From NCBI GenBank assembly GCA_021797825.1, contig JAJZZA010000010.1, forward strand, positions 1-61,097: a stretch of DNA of 61,097 nucleotides, read 5' to 3'. The stretch is from Bacillota bacterium. Lineage in GTDB: Bacteria > Bacillota > Sulfobacillia > Sulfobacillales > Sulfobacillaceae. This document shows, in pieces, positions 14,674-23,900 of the stretch. A program made the position numbers and the translations under genes. The notes beneath the pieces were generated by a model. The model saw nothing but the letters and a program-made list of their open reading frames with translations, was not told the DNA's origin and did no database searches. The stretch's first letter is position 1. Each line of letters begins with the position of its first letter.

Positions 14674-16290
14674 TCAGAGCAAAAGCCGTACGGTCCCGGC
14701 GGAACCGTCCACTTCCACCTGCTGGCCATCGTGCAGCCACAGCGTCGCCGATCCCACCGCCACCACCGCCGGGATTCCGTATTCCCGTGCCACCACCGCG
14801 CTGTGGGAGAGCACGCCGCCTACATCGGTGATCACCCCGGCCGCCATGCGAAACAGCGGCGTCCAAGATGGCGAGGTGGTGCGTGCCACCAAGATCTCCC
14901 CGGGACGCAAGCGGTCTGCCTCCTCGGGAGCCCGCAAGATGCGGACGGGTCCCCGTACGACGCCCGCAGAAGCGGCCACTCCGTGCAGCATATCGTCCGC
15001 CGGCGGCCGGGAGCGGCCCCCAAAGACTCTGGTCATGGCGCGGGTCAGGGGGTTGTCCGGCAGGGGTCCGGCGGGCGGTGTGCCCAGAACCGGCGGCGGC
15101 ATCACGGCAGCAAACCGCGCCGTGTCGGCCCGGCGCCGGTCCGCCTGCGCTTGCCGGCGAAAGCTGCCGACCGGGGCGGCGGCGGACTCCCGCAACTCCG
15201 CCAGGGTTAGCCAGAACACGTCTTCGGGTGCTGCCAAGGTGCCGTCGGCAGCCAGACGCCGGCCCCACGCCTGCAGCACGCGCCGAACCTGGTAAGGGGC
15301 GGCAAAGTCGATCCAGAAATTGTGATCTTCTTTGATGACCGCGCTGACCCGGGCGGCCTGCAACAAATGGGAAAACCGCTCCGCGCGCGGGTCTCCCTGG
15401 ACCCGTTGCAAGACCGTTTGCACCGCCCGTTCGCGTTCGGCCGCACCCGGGGCTGGTGGGCGCGGTGCGGATGCCAGGGCGCTTCGCAGGGTCGCGAGCA
15501 AAGGCCCCGGATCCTCAATCCAAGAGGGGCGATCCACTTCCCAACCGTTGGCGCTGCGTTGCCCGTACTCGGTCAGAAACTGGTGAAAGGCCGTAGCAAA
15601 CGGGGATCCGGCGGGCATTGCGGCCAACCGCGACGCCATCTCCGTCGGCGGGCTGGCCGACAAAATGCGCCGCACCGCCTCCTCCTCGCCCGCCAGGCGG
15701 GCCAATTGCTCCAGGTCGCGGCCCATTTCCTGCAGCTTCGTGCTGAGGCCTTGCAGCAGAAAATGCGCCTCCAGTCCGGAACCCACCAGGTCGGCGTAGA
15801 GATCCTCGAACTCGCTGGTCGCCAGCATTCCCGGGAGGGAAGCCAAAAAGTGTACTTCGCCCAGCCGCCGGCAACGTGCCACCGTTTCCTCGAGGTGGAT
15901 CTGCAAGGCTTGCCGGGACGCGCCGTCGAGATCGAACCCCTGCCAAAACGCCAAATGACCCTGGACCTCCGGCAGCCAGTCCCCCAGCCAGGCCTGTCCC
16001 ATCCCATCGGCGGCGGTGCGGACGCGCTCCAGCGCGATTTCAGCCGAAGTTCCCGTCGGCTCGACGGCGGAGTAACTGTAGCCATTAAAATAGCGGCGAC
16101 GCGAACGCCATGGGAAACGATAGGACGCAAGCGCGGCATTAACCCCGTCCTCGAACACCAACTGCAACATGTCGCCGGCAAGCGGGCCGATCGGCTCCGG
16201 GTGATGGAGCACATCCCGCATCCAAAACAACGACGCATCCGTGGCGGGTTCCCAGGTTACGGGGAACTCCGGTGTTGGTGGCATCGCCAT
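14674..16290 (-). CDS. Middle plus phosphohistidine half of an Rph-like enzyme
   Basis: This 538-residue protein lacks an ATP-grasp domain. It begins MAMPPTPEFPVTWEPATDAS and covers the middle substrate domain and the C-terminal swivelling domain of an Rph/PEP-synthase-like enzyme. The end carries GEILVARTTSPSWTPLF, then ITDVGGVLSHSAVVAREYGIPAV with the catalytic His about 496, then DGQQVEVDGSAGTV. ATG 16290 is chosen over the open frame to 16707 because a very strong GGGAGGGGGAGGG lies just upstream. The ATP-grasp partner is at 10958-12139 on the same strand, two genes downstream. Whether the halves assemble into one enzyme is inference. Confidence 0.75.
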   Translation of the reverse strand: MAMPPTPEFPVTWEPATDASLFWMRDVLHHPEPIGPLAGDMLQLVFEDGVNAALASYRFPWRSRRRYFNGYSYSAVEPTGTSAEIALERVRTAADGMGQAWLGDWLPEVQGHLAFWQGFDLDGASRQALQIHLEETVARCRRLGEVHFLASLPGMLATSEFEDLYADLVGSGLEAHFLLQGLSTKLQEMGRDLEQLARLAGEEEAVRRILSASPPTEMASRLAAMPAGSPFATAFHQFLTEYGQRSANGWEVDRPSWIEDPGPLLATLRSALASAPRPPAPGAAERERAVQTVLQRVQGDPRAERFSHLLQAARVSAVIKEDHNFWIDFAAPYQVRRVLQAWGRRLAADGTLAAPEDVFWLTLAELRESAAAPVGSFRRQAQADRRRADTARFAAVMPPPVLGTPPAGPLPDNPLTRAMTRVFGGRSRPPADDMLHGVAASAGVVRGPVRILRAPEEADRLRPGEILVARTTSPSWTPLFRMAAGVITDVGGVLSHSAVVAREYGIPAVVAVGSATLWLHDGQQVEVDGSAGTVRLLL

Positions 16291-17027
16291 AATTATCCCT
16301 CCCCCTCCCTCAAATCCGTTCCGCGCCGAACTCGCTTCGGCTGACACCCCGGCACGGGACAAGGCGTCTCCGGTGCTGCGTATCGTAACCATAACCCGCC
16401 GCGCCATTGGGCGATATCCGGGAAAACCCTCAAAGATCAGCCGCCAGGTACTCAATTTAGCCATCCAACACGACCCGGGATCCCCGGGCCGTGACCACTT
16501 GAGCCTTTTGATCCAGAGAGCACATGCTCCGCCTGAGGGTAGGCACATGGCACCCCGACCCCATCGGCTCTTGCATACCGAGCCACGGCGTCGGCTGCGG
16601 AGATCGATTGGTAGACAGGCTGTTGTCGCGGTCTGCACCGGATGCCGCAAATGTCTCCGGGAATCGGTCTGCTCCCGGCTCCAGGGATGGCGAGAACTGG
16701 TCCCCAAAGCCCCGTCATTGAGGGATGGCCGCGAGCCGGAGTGATTTAAGGCGCAACCGGCAACGCTCAGAAGAGGCCCCGAAGAGGGTACGGTTGACGT
16801 CGGGCATAAGACGTGGCGCCGCCTGCCGGCGGGATCCGCGGCAGCATGAGGGCCAGGTGCGCGGCGTGCGCCGTTCCCGGGAATGTACCGGGTGTTGCGA
16901 GGTGGTGGGGCAACCTCTCACGGCGGGTTGCGGCGCCTCCCTGACGGTCAAGCTGGGGTGGGCTCTGAGGGCGGCTGGCTCTGGGGCCATCTGTCATCGG
17001 GCAACACCCCAAAACCCGGATCGCGGA
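16291..17027. other. Gene-free stretch downstream of the LAL regulator
   Basis: About 740 bp. It holds the ribosome site of the 14674-16290 gene at its left edge. Open frames on both strands look like noise. No terminator with a T-run, promoter or repeat is convincing. Confidence 0.4.
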
Positions 17028-20015
17028 CTACTCGACCTTCTCGGTGAGGCCGTGTTCCGCCAGGTAGCGCGCCAACGCGGCCCGCGATGGTAGCTGCAAC
17101 CGTTCGTAAATTCGCTGCAGGTGGTTCTCCACGGTGCGAGCGCTTAAGTTTAGTCGAGCCGCGACTTGGACGTTGGTCATGCCGTCCGCCACCAGTCGCG
17201 CCACTTCCAACTCGCGCAGCGAGAGCGATCCGGGCCGCGGCGGACGGGGAGCGGGAAAACGAACGCCCAGATCGTGCCAGAACCGTCGAGTGTCTTCGGC
17301 GTAGCGTCTCGCGCCCAACGCGGTAAAGGTGCGCCACCCCGCGAGGGCGGCATCCCGAGCCGCGTCCGGCCGTTCGCGTCGCGCCAGCGCCGCCCACTCC
17401 GAGCGGGCCCGCGCCACCTCAAAAGGCAGACCCAAGGTGTCGAAAGCGGAAATCGCCTGCTCCCAAAAGACCATGGCCTCCGTGCATCTTCCCGCGGCCT
17501 GGCGGCCGTGGGCTGCCGCCCGGAGGGCCAAAGCGGCCGCATAGGCGCTGCCGGCCAGACCAAAGGCGTTTAAACGCCCTACGACCGTCTCCACCTCCGC
17601 GGTATCGCCCCGTCTGGCACTGGCTTCGGCTAGGACGGAAAGGCAAAACGGGGAGGCGGCGAGTGCTGGCGGTTTGAGAAAAGCCACCGTCAACTCCGAA
17701 GCCCTGGCGGCTTGGCCTTTTTCCAGCGCGACAATGGCCCGGGCCAGCACCGCCACCGGCCGTTCGTGGCTCCCGACGGCGCCATCGGCGTGGTAGCACT
17801 GCTCGGCCTCGGCGGCGGCGGCTTCCGCTTCGTTCAAGTCCCCACGGTAGGCCAACAACAGGGATCGCAGTCCCAAGCCTACAGCCAAGATTCGCGGGGG
17901 ACCGTGGCGCCGCGCCAGAACAATTGCGCGTGCGCTCTCGCTTAAAGCGTCGTCCCAGTCTCCCGCCAGAATCTGGGCCAGCACGGTATGCAAACGGGGT
18001 TGCACCTCTAAGCGCGGTAGCTCCATCGTCCGGGCCTGCGCTATCCCGTCCGCCCCCAGGCGGCGGACGAGACGGTGGGAGCCGGCGGCGAAGGCCAATA
18101 GCCCCAACACGTCGCGCGCCCGGACGGTAAGCAGCGTGTCTTCCGCCTGCTGGGCCGCGGCCAGGCCATCCGCGGCGCTGGTCAGAGCCTCGCCAAATGC
18201 GCCGTTGGCCAGGGCCACACCCGAACGGGCGAGCTGCGCCATGGCTTCGCAGCGCACCGAACGGAGTTGTGAGGCGAGAACAGCCAACGCTCCGGCTGCT
18301 TCGCCCGCTCCGTCCACATCGCCGAGACGACGGCAAAATACCGTGCGGGCATGCTGCAATTCGGCATGCTCCAGGGAAGCGGCGGTGCCTTTTAGCAACT
18401 CGAGGCCAACCATCAAATGCTGCCGGGCCTCGGCCAACCGGCCCAAATCCCACTCGGTCAGGGCCAGGCGGCGACAAAGGCGTGCCGCGCCCCGTGCGTC
18501 GCCTACCCGGGTTTTTATGTCCAGCGCCTCTTGCCAAATCACCACCGCAGCGGTCCCTTGTCCCAAAAGCGTCCAGGCTTCGCCCAACCGTTCCAGGATT
18601 TCAGGCACCAGATCATGCCGCCAGGTGGTGCGGGCCTGTTCCAGGGCTGCCCGCCAGTGGTGTGCCGCTTCTTCGTAAGCGTGGACTGCCCACGCCTGCT
18701 CGCCTGCCGTCAGCAGAACGTGAAGCGCCCGCTCCGACCGCATTTCGGGACCCGCCTTACCGTAATGGCGGGCGAGAGCCTCGATATCATCGGGCGCGAT
18801 GGTTTCTATGGCTGCCGCCACCCGCGTGTGCGTCTGTTGACGAGCGGCGAGGGGGAGCTTGTCATAAACCACCTCTTGGAAAAGAGGATGCATAAAGGTG
18901 TAGGCCACCGTCCGGCCGTGTGGCCGTTCGGCCAGAAGACCCGCCGTCTCCAGTCTCTGCAAGGTGCGGAGCAAAGTTGCCTCGTTCAGCCCGCCCACCT
19001 CGGCCAGCACCCGATGGGTGGCATCGCGGCCCGCGACCGCCACCAGCGCCAGCACCTGCTGTTCGGCGTCGTTGGACCGGTCCAGCCAGTCGCGAACCGT
19101 CTCCAACAGGTTGGCCGGCAGCGGCAGCGCGGCACCGTTGCGCAAGTACCAAACGCCGTCACTGCGTGCCAGTTTGCCGGTCTCGATGGCCGAGCGGACG
19201 AGGGCATCGACGAAGAGCGGCCAGCCTCCTGAACGAACCGCCAAAAGATGTTGTAAATCGGCGGAGACTTCCCCCTCGAGCAAGGCCGCGACCATATCGG
19301 CGGCCTCGGCGGGATCCAGCGGGGGTACCGCCAGTTCTTCAATCCAGGTTTGTCCACGGCGTATCGTCTGCACTAGGGCCCGCACCTCGCGGCGTTCCTC
19401 AGACTCCCGGGGTCGCAAGGTGCCCATCAACAGCACGGCGCGTCCTTCCAGAACGCGCGCCAGACGATGCAAGAGTTCCAGGGAAGAGGTGTCGGCCCAG
19501 TGCAGGTCGTCCAGAAATAAAGCCAATGGGGTTTCTTCGGCCAATCGCTCAAGCAGGCGCGCCACGGCTTCGAACAACTGCGTCTTTTCTAAACCTGGCT
19601 CACCCAGCGGCGACGGCGGAGGCAAGCCCAAATCGCTGAAGAGTTGGCCGAGATGAGGCAGTCCCGACACGAGTAACCGTCGGTGGGCCGGTTCCATGGC
19701 GCGCAGAAAAGGGCCAAAGACATCCAGGATCAAAGCATAGGCAAGACCCTGTTCCAGCGGGCCGCTTCGTCCGGATAGCGTCCGGAATCCGCGTCGCAGG
19801 GCCAAACGCATACTCTCTTCGGCCAACCGGGTCTTGCCGATGCCCGCTTCGCCTGCCAGGAAAAGAACCCCGCCCTGACCACCGGCAGTGCGGTCCAAAG
19901 CCGCCGCTACGCATTTTAGCTCGGCCGCCCGGCCCACCAGGGGTGAACGCCCCAGCACCGCCCTCACCTCCTGCCGTCGGGCGCCATCGGGTCGCGTCGG
20001 GCCATCCCATTTCAT
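17028..20015 (-). CDS. Large ATP-binding LuxR-family regulator (LAL/MalT-like)
   Basis: This 995-residue protein has an N-terminal STAND-type NTPase with Walker A GEAGIGKT (55-62) and Walker B ALFLDDLHWAD (Asp 169-170). A long central helical/TPR-like region (about 400-900) follows. The C-terminal LuxR helix-turn-helix (about 930-990) reads LSLRELEVARLVADGMTNVQVAARLNLSARTVENHLQRIYERL when taken in pieces. Such proteins sense a ligand through the central region and activate nearby operons. It is upstream of, and on the same strand as, the split phosphotransferase group, so that group is its likeliest target. ATG 20015 is the assumed start. Confidence 0.85.
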   Translation of the reverse strand: MKWDGPTRPDGARRQEVRAVLGRSPLVGRAAELKCVAAALDRTAGGQGGVLFLAGEAGIGKTRLAEESMRLALRRGFRTLSGRSGPLEQGLAYALILDVFGPFLRAMEPAHRRLLVSGLPHLGQLFSDLGLPPPSPLGEPGLEKTQLFEAVARLLERLAEETPLALFLDDLHWADTSSLELLHRLARVLEGRAVLLMGTLRPRESEERREVRALVQTIRRGQTWIEELAVPPLDPAEAADMVAALLEGEVSADLQHLLAVRSGGWPLFVDALVRSAIETGKLARSDGVWYLRNGAALPLPANLLETVRDWLDRSNDAEQQVLALVAVAGRDATHRVLAEVGGLNEATLLRTLQRLETAGLLAERPHGRTVAYTFMHPLFQEVVYDKLPLAARQQTHTRVAAAIETIAPDDIEALARHYGKAGPEMRSERALHVLLTAGEQAWAVHAYEEAAHHWRAALEQARTTWRHDLVPEILERLGEAWTLLGQGTAAVVIWQEALDIKTRVGDARGAARLCRRLALTEWDLGRLAEARQHLMVGLELLKGTAASLEHAELQHARTVFCRRLGDVDGAGEAAGALAVLASQLRSVRCEAMAQLARSGVALANGAFGEALTSAADGLAAAQQAEDTLLTVRARDVLGLLAFAAGSHRLVRRLGADGIAQARTMELPRLEVQPRLHTVLAQILAGDWDDALSESARAIVLARRHGPPRILAVGLGLRSLLLAYRGDLNEAEAAAAEAEQCYHADGAVGSHERPVAVLARAIVALEKGQAARASELTVAFLKPPALAASPFCLSVLAEASARRGDTAEVETVVGRLNAFGLAGSAYAAALALRAAAHGRQAAGRCTEAMVFWEQAISAFDTLGLPFEVARARSEWAALARRERPDAARDAALAGWRTFTALGARRYAEDTRRFWHDLGVRFPAPRPPRPGSLSLRELEVARLVADGMTNVQVAARLNLSARTVENHLQRIYERLQLPSRAALARYLAEHGLTEKVE

Positions 20016-20784
20016 TATAGCTGATCGGCATGCTGCCGAAGAGCCAAGTTAGCCAATCTTCGGAAAGTTCCGTGTTCCGTGCGAACACGGAGTGCGGGCC
20101 GTGAGCTGCCGGGGCCGCATTTGGCTGGCTGGCGTCCGCAACAGTGTCATCGGGGGCCATCCGCTTGCCGGCACGTCACCGAGCCGCGGGTCGGGCATGC
20201 ACAGGCACACCACGGGACAAAGCGCCGCTGGCAGGCCATCCGGGCCGGTCGTGCCGGGGGGACGCCCAGGGACCAACCCTGGCGCCGGGGGGCGGCGCTC
20301 GGCGTGAGGCCCGGCGACGCGAAGCAGGCCGAGCAGGGGCGTTTGGGCGGCCCTCGCCGCCAGGACTCCCGTGACGGTGACCACGGGCGCGTGTGTTACA
20401 CTGAGTGACGAGATCCGGATAAGAGTAGGCGGGTTGCGGCATGCGGATCCTATCCCGGGTGACCCGGGACAGACCTGGGCGCGGCCGGAGGATCTCACGC
20501 CCGGTTGGGGCGCTGAAACGGGCTGTCGCTCCGCGGCGAGGACGGCGTCGGTGGGCTGCTCTGGACCCGCCAAGCGGGGTGCGGTGGCGTGACCGGACAC
20601 CATCGGGATGACTTCTGCCCCGTTGAACGGGGTGACAGTGCAATTCGCCCGATTTCAAAGCCACCTGGGGGAGGAGCACTTGGCAGGTCGCTGTCCCCAA
20701 ACCGCTCGCCAAAGGGGGATATGTCCGGAGACGACTCTTTTTGTGGCAATCTCCGTCAGGAGAAGTTTGGTCCGAAAGGGGTGA
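20016..20784. other. Gene-free divergent region with a hairpin
   Basis: 770 bp of GC-rich sequence between the LAL regulator and the divergent aldolase gene. CCGTGTTC (20070-20077) and GAACACGG (20083-20090) form a perfect 8-bp inverted repeat 55 bp upstream of the regulator start, a possible operator. No gene is supported; frames on both strands are low-complexity. Confidence 0.4.
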
Positions 20785-21741
20785 ATGGCTGGTCAGCGGG
20801 CGGGTGCGCCGGACTGGGCGCCAGCCTGGCGAGGGTTGACCAGGATGCAAGCCATGTTGCACGTGATGCAAGGATTAGTGGTGGCGCTGGCCACGATTTT
20901 TTCCGACGACGAGTCGCCAGACTATCGGGCGACGGCCCAACTGGCGCGGGATCTGGCCGACGCCGGGGTCGACGGTTTCTTGGTGGCGGGCACCACGGGC
21001 GAGGTTGCCCTGTTGGAAGTGGAAGAACGCAAGCGCTTGGCGGAGGCGGTGATCGGGGCGGTGGGCGCCCGGGTGCCCGTCATGGTTCAGGTGGGAACCG
21101 CCCGCGAGGCCGCTTCACGGGAACTGTCCCGCCATGCGGCAGGCTGTGGGGCGGCTGCGCTTTGTTTGTTGACGCCGTACTACTACCGGTACCCCGCGGA
21201 GGTTCTGCTGTCCTCCATGATTCGGGTGATTCAGGACGTGGCGGGGATCCCCTGGTATCTCTACAATATCCCGCAGCGGACGACAAACGACCTGACCCCC
21301 GAGATGTTTCGAGTCATCCAAGAGGCGTGCCCGCAAGTGGTGGGATTAAAGAATACGCAGACGGATGTGGACCGAGTCGCGGCGTACACCGGCGTGGCTG
21401 ATATCGATTTCTTTATCGGCGCGGATTCGCTCATTCTGCTAACCGCCCTCATGGGCGGGAAAGGATTTATCAGCGGCCCCGCCAACGCGGTGCCGGAACC
21501 CTACGTGCGGTTTCGCCGAGCGTGGTCCGCGGAAAATTGGCCTGAGGCGATGAAAGCCCAGCAAGCCATCAATTTGCTGCAGGAATTGGTTGGCGACGCC
21601 AGCGACATTTCTCTGGTCAAAGCGGCCATCGCGGCCAGAGGGCGGGCGTCAGCGGTGTGCCGAAAACCTTGGCCCACGCGCACATCCGAAATCCCGCGCA
21701 TGCGGCGCTGGCTGACCGAACATCCGGATGTCGTGCGATAA
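20785..21741 (+). CDS. Dihydrodipicolinate synthase/N-acetylneuraminate lyase family aldolase
   Basis: A 318-residue class I aldolase. Counting from ATG 20785: GTTGE motif with Thr70-Thr71, catalytic Tyr about 160 in WYLYNIPQRT, and Schiff-base Lys189 in VVGLKNT. All catalytic residues are present. The substrate is uncertain. The N-D-T-D block after the lysine differs from true DapA, and there is no lysine-pathway neighbour, so a keto-acid aldolase or dehydratase is as likely. Family proteins usually start a few residues before the first strand (GLVVALATIF), so the real start may be ATG 20845, 20854 or 20866. The ATG at 20785 has AAAGGGG close upstream. The final 30 residues are somewhat atypical. 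Confidence 0.75.
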   Translation: MAGQRAGAPDWAPAWRGLTRMQAMLHVMQGLVVALATIFSDDESPDYRATAQLARDLADAGVDGFLVAGTTGEVALLEVEERKRLAEAVIGAVGARVPVMVQVGTAREAASRELSRHAAGCGAAALCLLTPYYYRYPAEVLLSSMIRVIQDVAGIPWYLYNIPQRTTNDLTPEMFRVIQEACPQVVGLKNTQTDVDRVAAYTGVADIDFFIGADSLILLTALMGGKGFISGPANAVPEPYVRFRRAWSAENWPEAMKAQQAINLLQELVGDASDISLVKAAIAARGRASAVCRKPWPTRTSEIPRMRRWLTEHPDVVR

Positions 21742-21775
21742 AAGGGGAAATGCGGCGCTCGCCCGGCCGCAGCGC

Positions 21776-23554
21776 TTACGTGTGAAACCCGAGATGGATG
21801 ATCGGTACCGGATTCTTTGCCCATTGGCACTTTACTGCCCCATTTTGCACCCCTCCGTGATGTTCGCAGGCTTGGCAGACCCCGAGGTAACGGGGGGCAA
21901 TCGCCGATTGGCTGGCGGCCTGCGGACAGTGGACGAAGGCCGCTTCGGGGCCTGGCATGGCGGTGTGCTGAGGGTCGGCCGCCGGCGGGGATGGCGCCTT
22001 AACGGGTTCGGACAAGGGGCCGGGAATGGCTCGGGCTGCCACCGGTTTTGGGGGTTGTGTCCGTTGCGACCTGGCGGGGAACAAGATCCGGGCCGTAGCG
22101 GGCGGCAGGACCAATTGTTTTCGTGCGCGAGTGACGGCCACATAGAGCAGATTGAGCTCTTGCTGGGGGGCTAATTGCTTGGCCAGCTGGGCCTTGCCCG
22201 CCCCCGGGGGCGCCGATTTCCATTCTATCCAGCGGCGGCGGTCCTCAGCTAAATCCAGGAAATCTCCGCCCACGCGCACGGTGTCGAATTCCAAGCCTTT
22301 GGCCTTGTGCGTGGTTGACAGGACGATGGGGGCGCTGCCAGATGGCACCGACGCGGCTTGGATCCTCTTTAGCCAGTGCGGGAGGTGGTTACCGTATTGT
22401 TTTACCAAGCGGCAGCGCAAGGTGATTTGCGCGTCCCCGACCTCGTCGGCATAGGCGGCCAAATGGTCAAACGAGGGAAACAGGCCGATAAACGGATCCG
22501 GCACGGGTTGCCGGGCCCACAGCCGGTACACCGACTCCAGCTGATCGAACTGGTGTCCGCCGATTCCGCCAACAAATCCGAGGTGTGCCTGAGGGTACGC
22601 GCTCAGCGCGCGCACCGCCTCCTCAAACAGTCCGGCATTGGTGCGGGTGATAACCGCTTCCGGGATAACACCGGTGGCGGATGCGCGCACCATTCCGGGG
22701 TCGCGGGCGAGCCCGCGCAGGGGAGGAACGGACATGCGCCGCCACCGCAGGAGCTGTGTCGCCACCCGGCCGATATTCTCCCCGAAGCGAAACGACCCGG
22801 TCAGACGGTGGGTACGATCCGCCACAATGCCGGTCATCGCGTTAACCGCCCCCCGGAACCCATAGATGGCTTGCCAGGGGTCGCCGACGAAAACGATCTG
22901 GGCGTGGTTTTGGTTCAGCACCAATTGCAGAGTGATTGGGTTGGCGTCTTGCGCCTCGTCAAACAGGATGGCGTCATAGGGAAGTTTCGGTCGACTCAGC
23001 GCATAAAGTTTGAGGTAGCCATCGTGAGACATCTTGATTTCGGGATCCGAAAGGTCTTTCATCCGTTGCCAGGCCCTTTGGGCGTCCCGGGCGATGTGGT
23101 CGGCGCTGATCGCGCTGAACATGCCCAGACGATCTTTCGGCGGCAGGGGAACCATCGTCGGCGAAATCTCGTCCTCTTGGTAGGACCAGTAGGCCATCAG
23201 GGTCACTAGCACGAGGCGAACATAATAGCGCCGGACACGCGGTGCGACCCAGTTGAACCGCATCGCCCTTTCCAGATGATAGGGCAAGACATTGCCCAAT
23301 TTATGCGCGTACGCACCGCCGACGGCGGCGAAGGCGAGGGCATGGCTGGTTCGCGCGGTGACGTGGCCGGGGAATCTGCGGCTGGCCTCCTCCTGTACGG
23401 ATTTATTAAAAGCCAGATAGAGAATCCGCAGGCGGGGCCGAGATTTGGCCCACTCGACCAAGGTGGAGGTTTTGCCGGTGCCGGCGTAGGCTAGCACACG
23501 CACGACACGCCCGCCAGATTCGCAAACGGCCTTTTGTTCGTCGGTAAGCTGCAG
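21776..23554 (-). CDS. UvrD-family (FBH1-like) DNA helicase
   Basis: About 592 residues of an SF1A helicase. From CTG 23554 the protein starts LQLTDEQKAVCESGGRVVRV, giving the Q-motif, then Walker A AYAGTGKTST, LFDEAQDANP (motif II), FVGDPWQAIYGFRGA (motif III), LSTTHKAKGLEFDTV (motif V) and LLYVAVTRARKQL (motif VI). The C-terminal 110 residues are proline-rich with a Cys/His set (VHCP, CQACEHHGG, KCQW) that could bind zinc. No ATG or TTG lies in frame before the Q-motif. AGCGAGGTG sits seven bases before the CTG, supporting a CTG start. A GTG at 23503 would remove the Q-motif. Likely role: unwinding DNA or clearing recombinase filaments. Confidence 0.8.
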   Translation of the reverse strand: MQLTDEQKAVCESGGRVVRVLAYAGTGKTSTLVEWAKSRPRLRILYLAFNKSVQEEASRRFPGHVTARTSHALAFAAVGGAYAHKLGNVLPYHLERAMRFNWVAPRVRRYYVRLVLVTLMAYWSYQEDEISPTMVPLPPKDRLGMFSAISADHIARDAQRAWQRMKDLSDPEIKMSHDGYLKLYALSRPKLPYDAILFDEAQDANPITLQLVLNQNHAQIVFVGDPWQAIYGFRGAVNAMTGIVADRTHRLTGSFRFGENIGRVATQLLRWRRMSVPPLRGLARDPGMVRASATGVIPEAVITRTNAGLFEEAVRALSAYPQAHLGFVGGIGGHQFDQLESVYRLWARQPVPDPFIGLFPSFDHLAAYADEVGDAQITLRCRLVKQYGNHLPHWLKRIQAASVPSGSAPIVLSTTHKAKGLEFDTVRVGGDFLDLAEDRRRWIEWKSAPPGAGKAQLAKQLAPQQELNLLYVAVTRARKQLVLPPATARILFPARSQRTQPPKPVAARAIPGPLSEPVKAPSPPAADPQHTAMPGPEAAFVHCPQAASQSAIAPRYLGVCQACEHHGGVQNGAVKCQWAKNPVPIIHLGFHT

Positions 23555-23841
23555 GGCGTTTCACCTCGCTGACGATGAAAGTCAAGGATGCAGGCGTTTA
23601 CATTAAATGTATCATAGGGTGCAAAACAGCGGATTTGTTTGATGAGTCGGGGCCTGGTGGCAGCTAAGCGGCCGACTGTCCAGGCCTGCCGAGCGGATAC
23701 CTGCCAAGCTGCTCGACCTCGCGTCTCGCGCTCCAACCAAGCGTGTTTCACATGGAACGGAGCGGATCCAAAGGAATGTGCCGGCGTTTTGCCCAGGAGA
23801 CCTGCCGGTTGGGAATGGCAAGCCAGGCTTCGGTCCAGATC

Positions 23842-23870
23842 TTGGCACCCGCGGGAGGTTTCGGTATGAT
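23842..23870 (+). promoter_or_regulatory. Probable sigma-A promoter of fabI
   Basis: TTGGCA (23842-23847), 17-bp spacer, TATGAT (23865-23870). Transcription would begin near 23877, about 24 nt before the fabI ATG. Confidence 0.65.
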
Positions 23871-23900
23871 TTGGGAGGAATCAGGCGAGTCTTGCCTAAT

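Noticed and set aside
14227-15210. 327-residue + strand frame (and similar long frames at 15322, 18417 and 22376)
   Set aside because: They lie antisense to well-supported genes with clear domain motifs and have low-complexity composition typical of GC-rich shadow frames.
20176-20871. 231-residue - strand frame in the LAL-aldolase gap
   Set aside because: No recognisable fold and a composition rich in Arg, Pro and Gly; overlaps the start of the aldolase gene.
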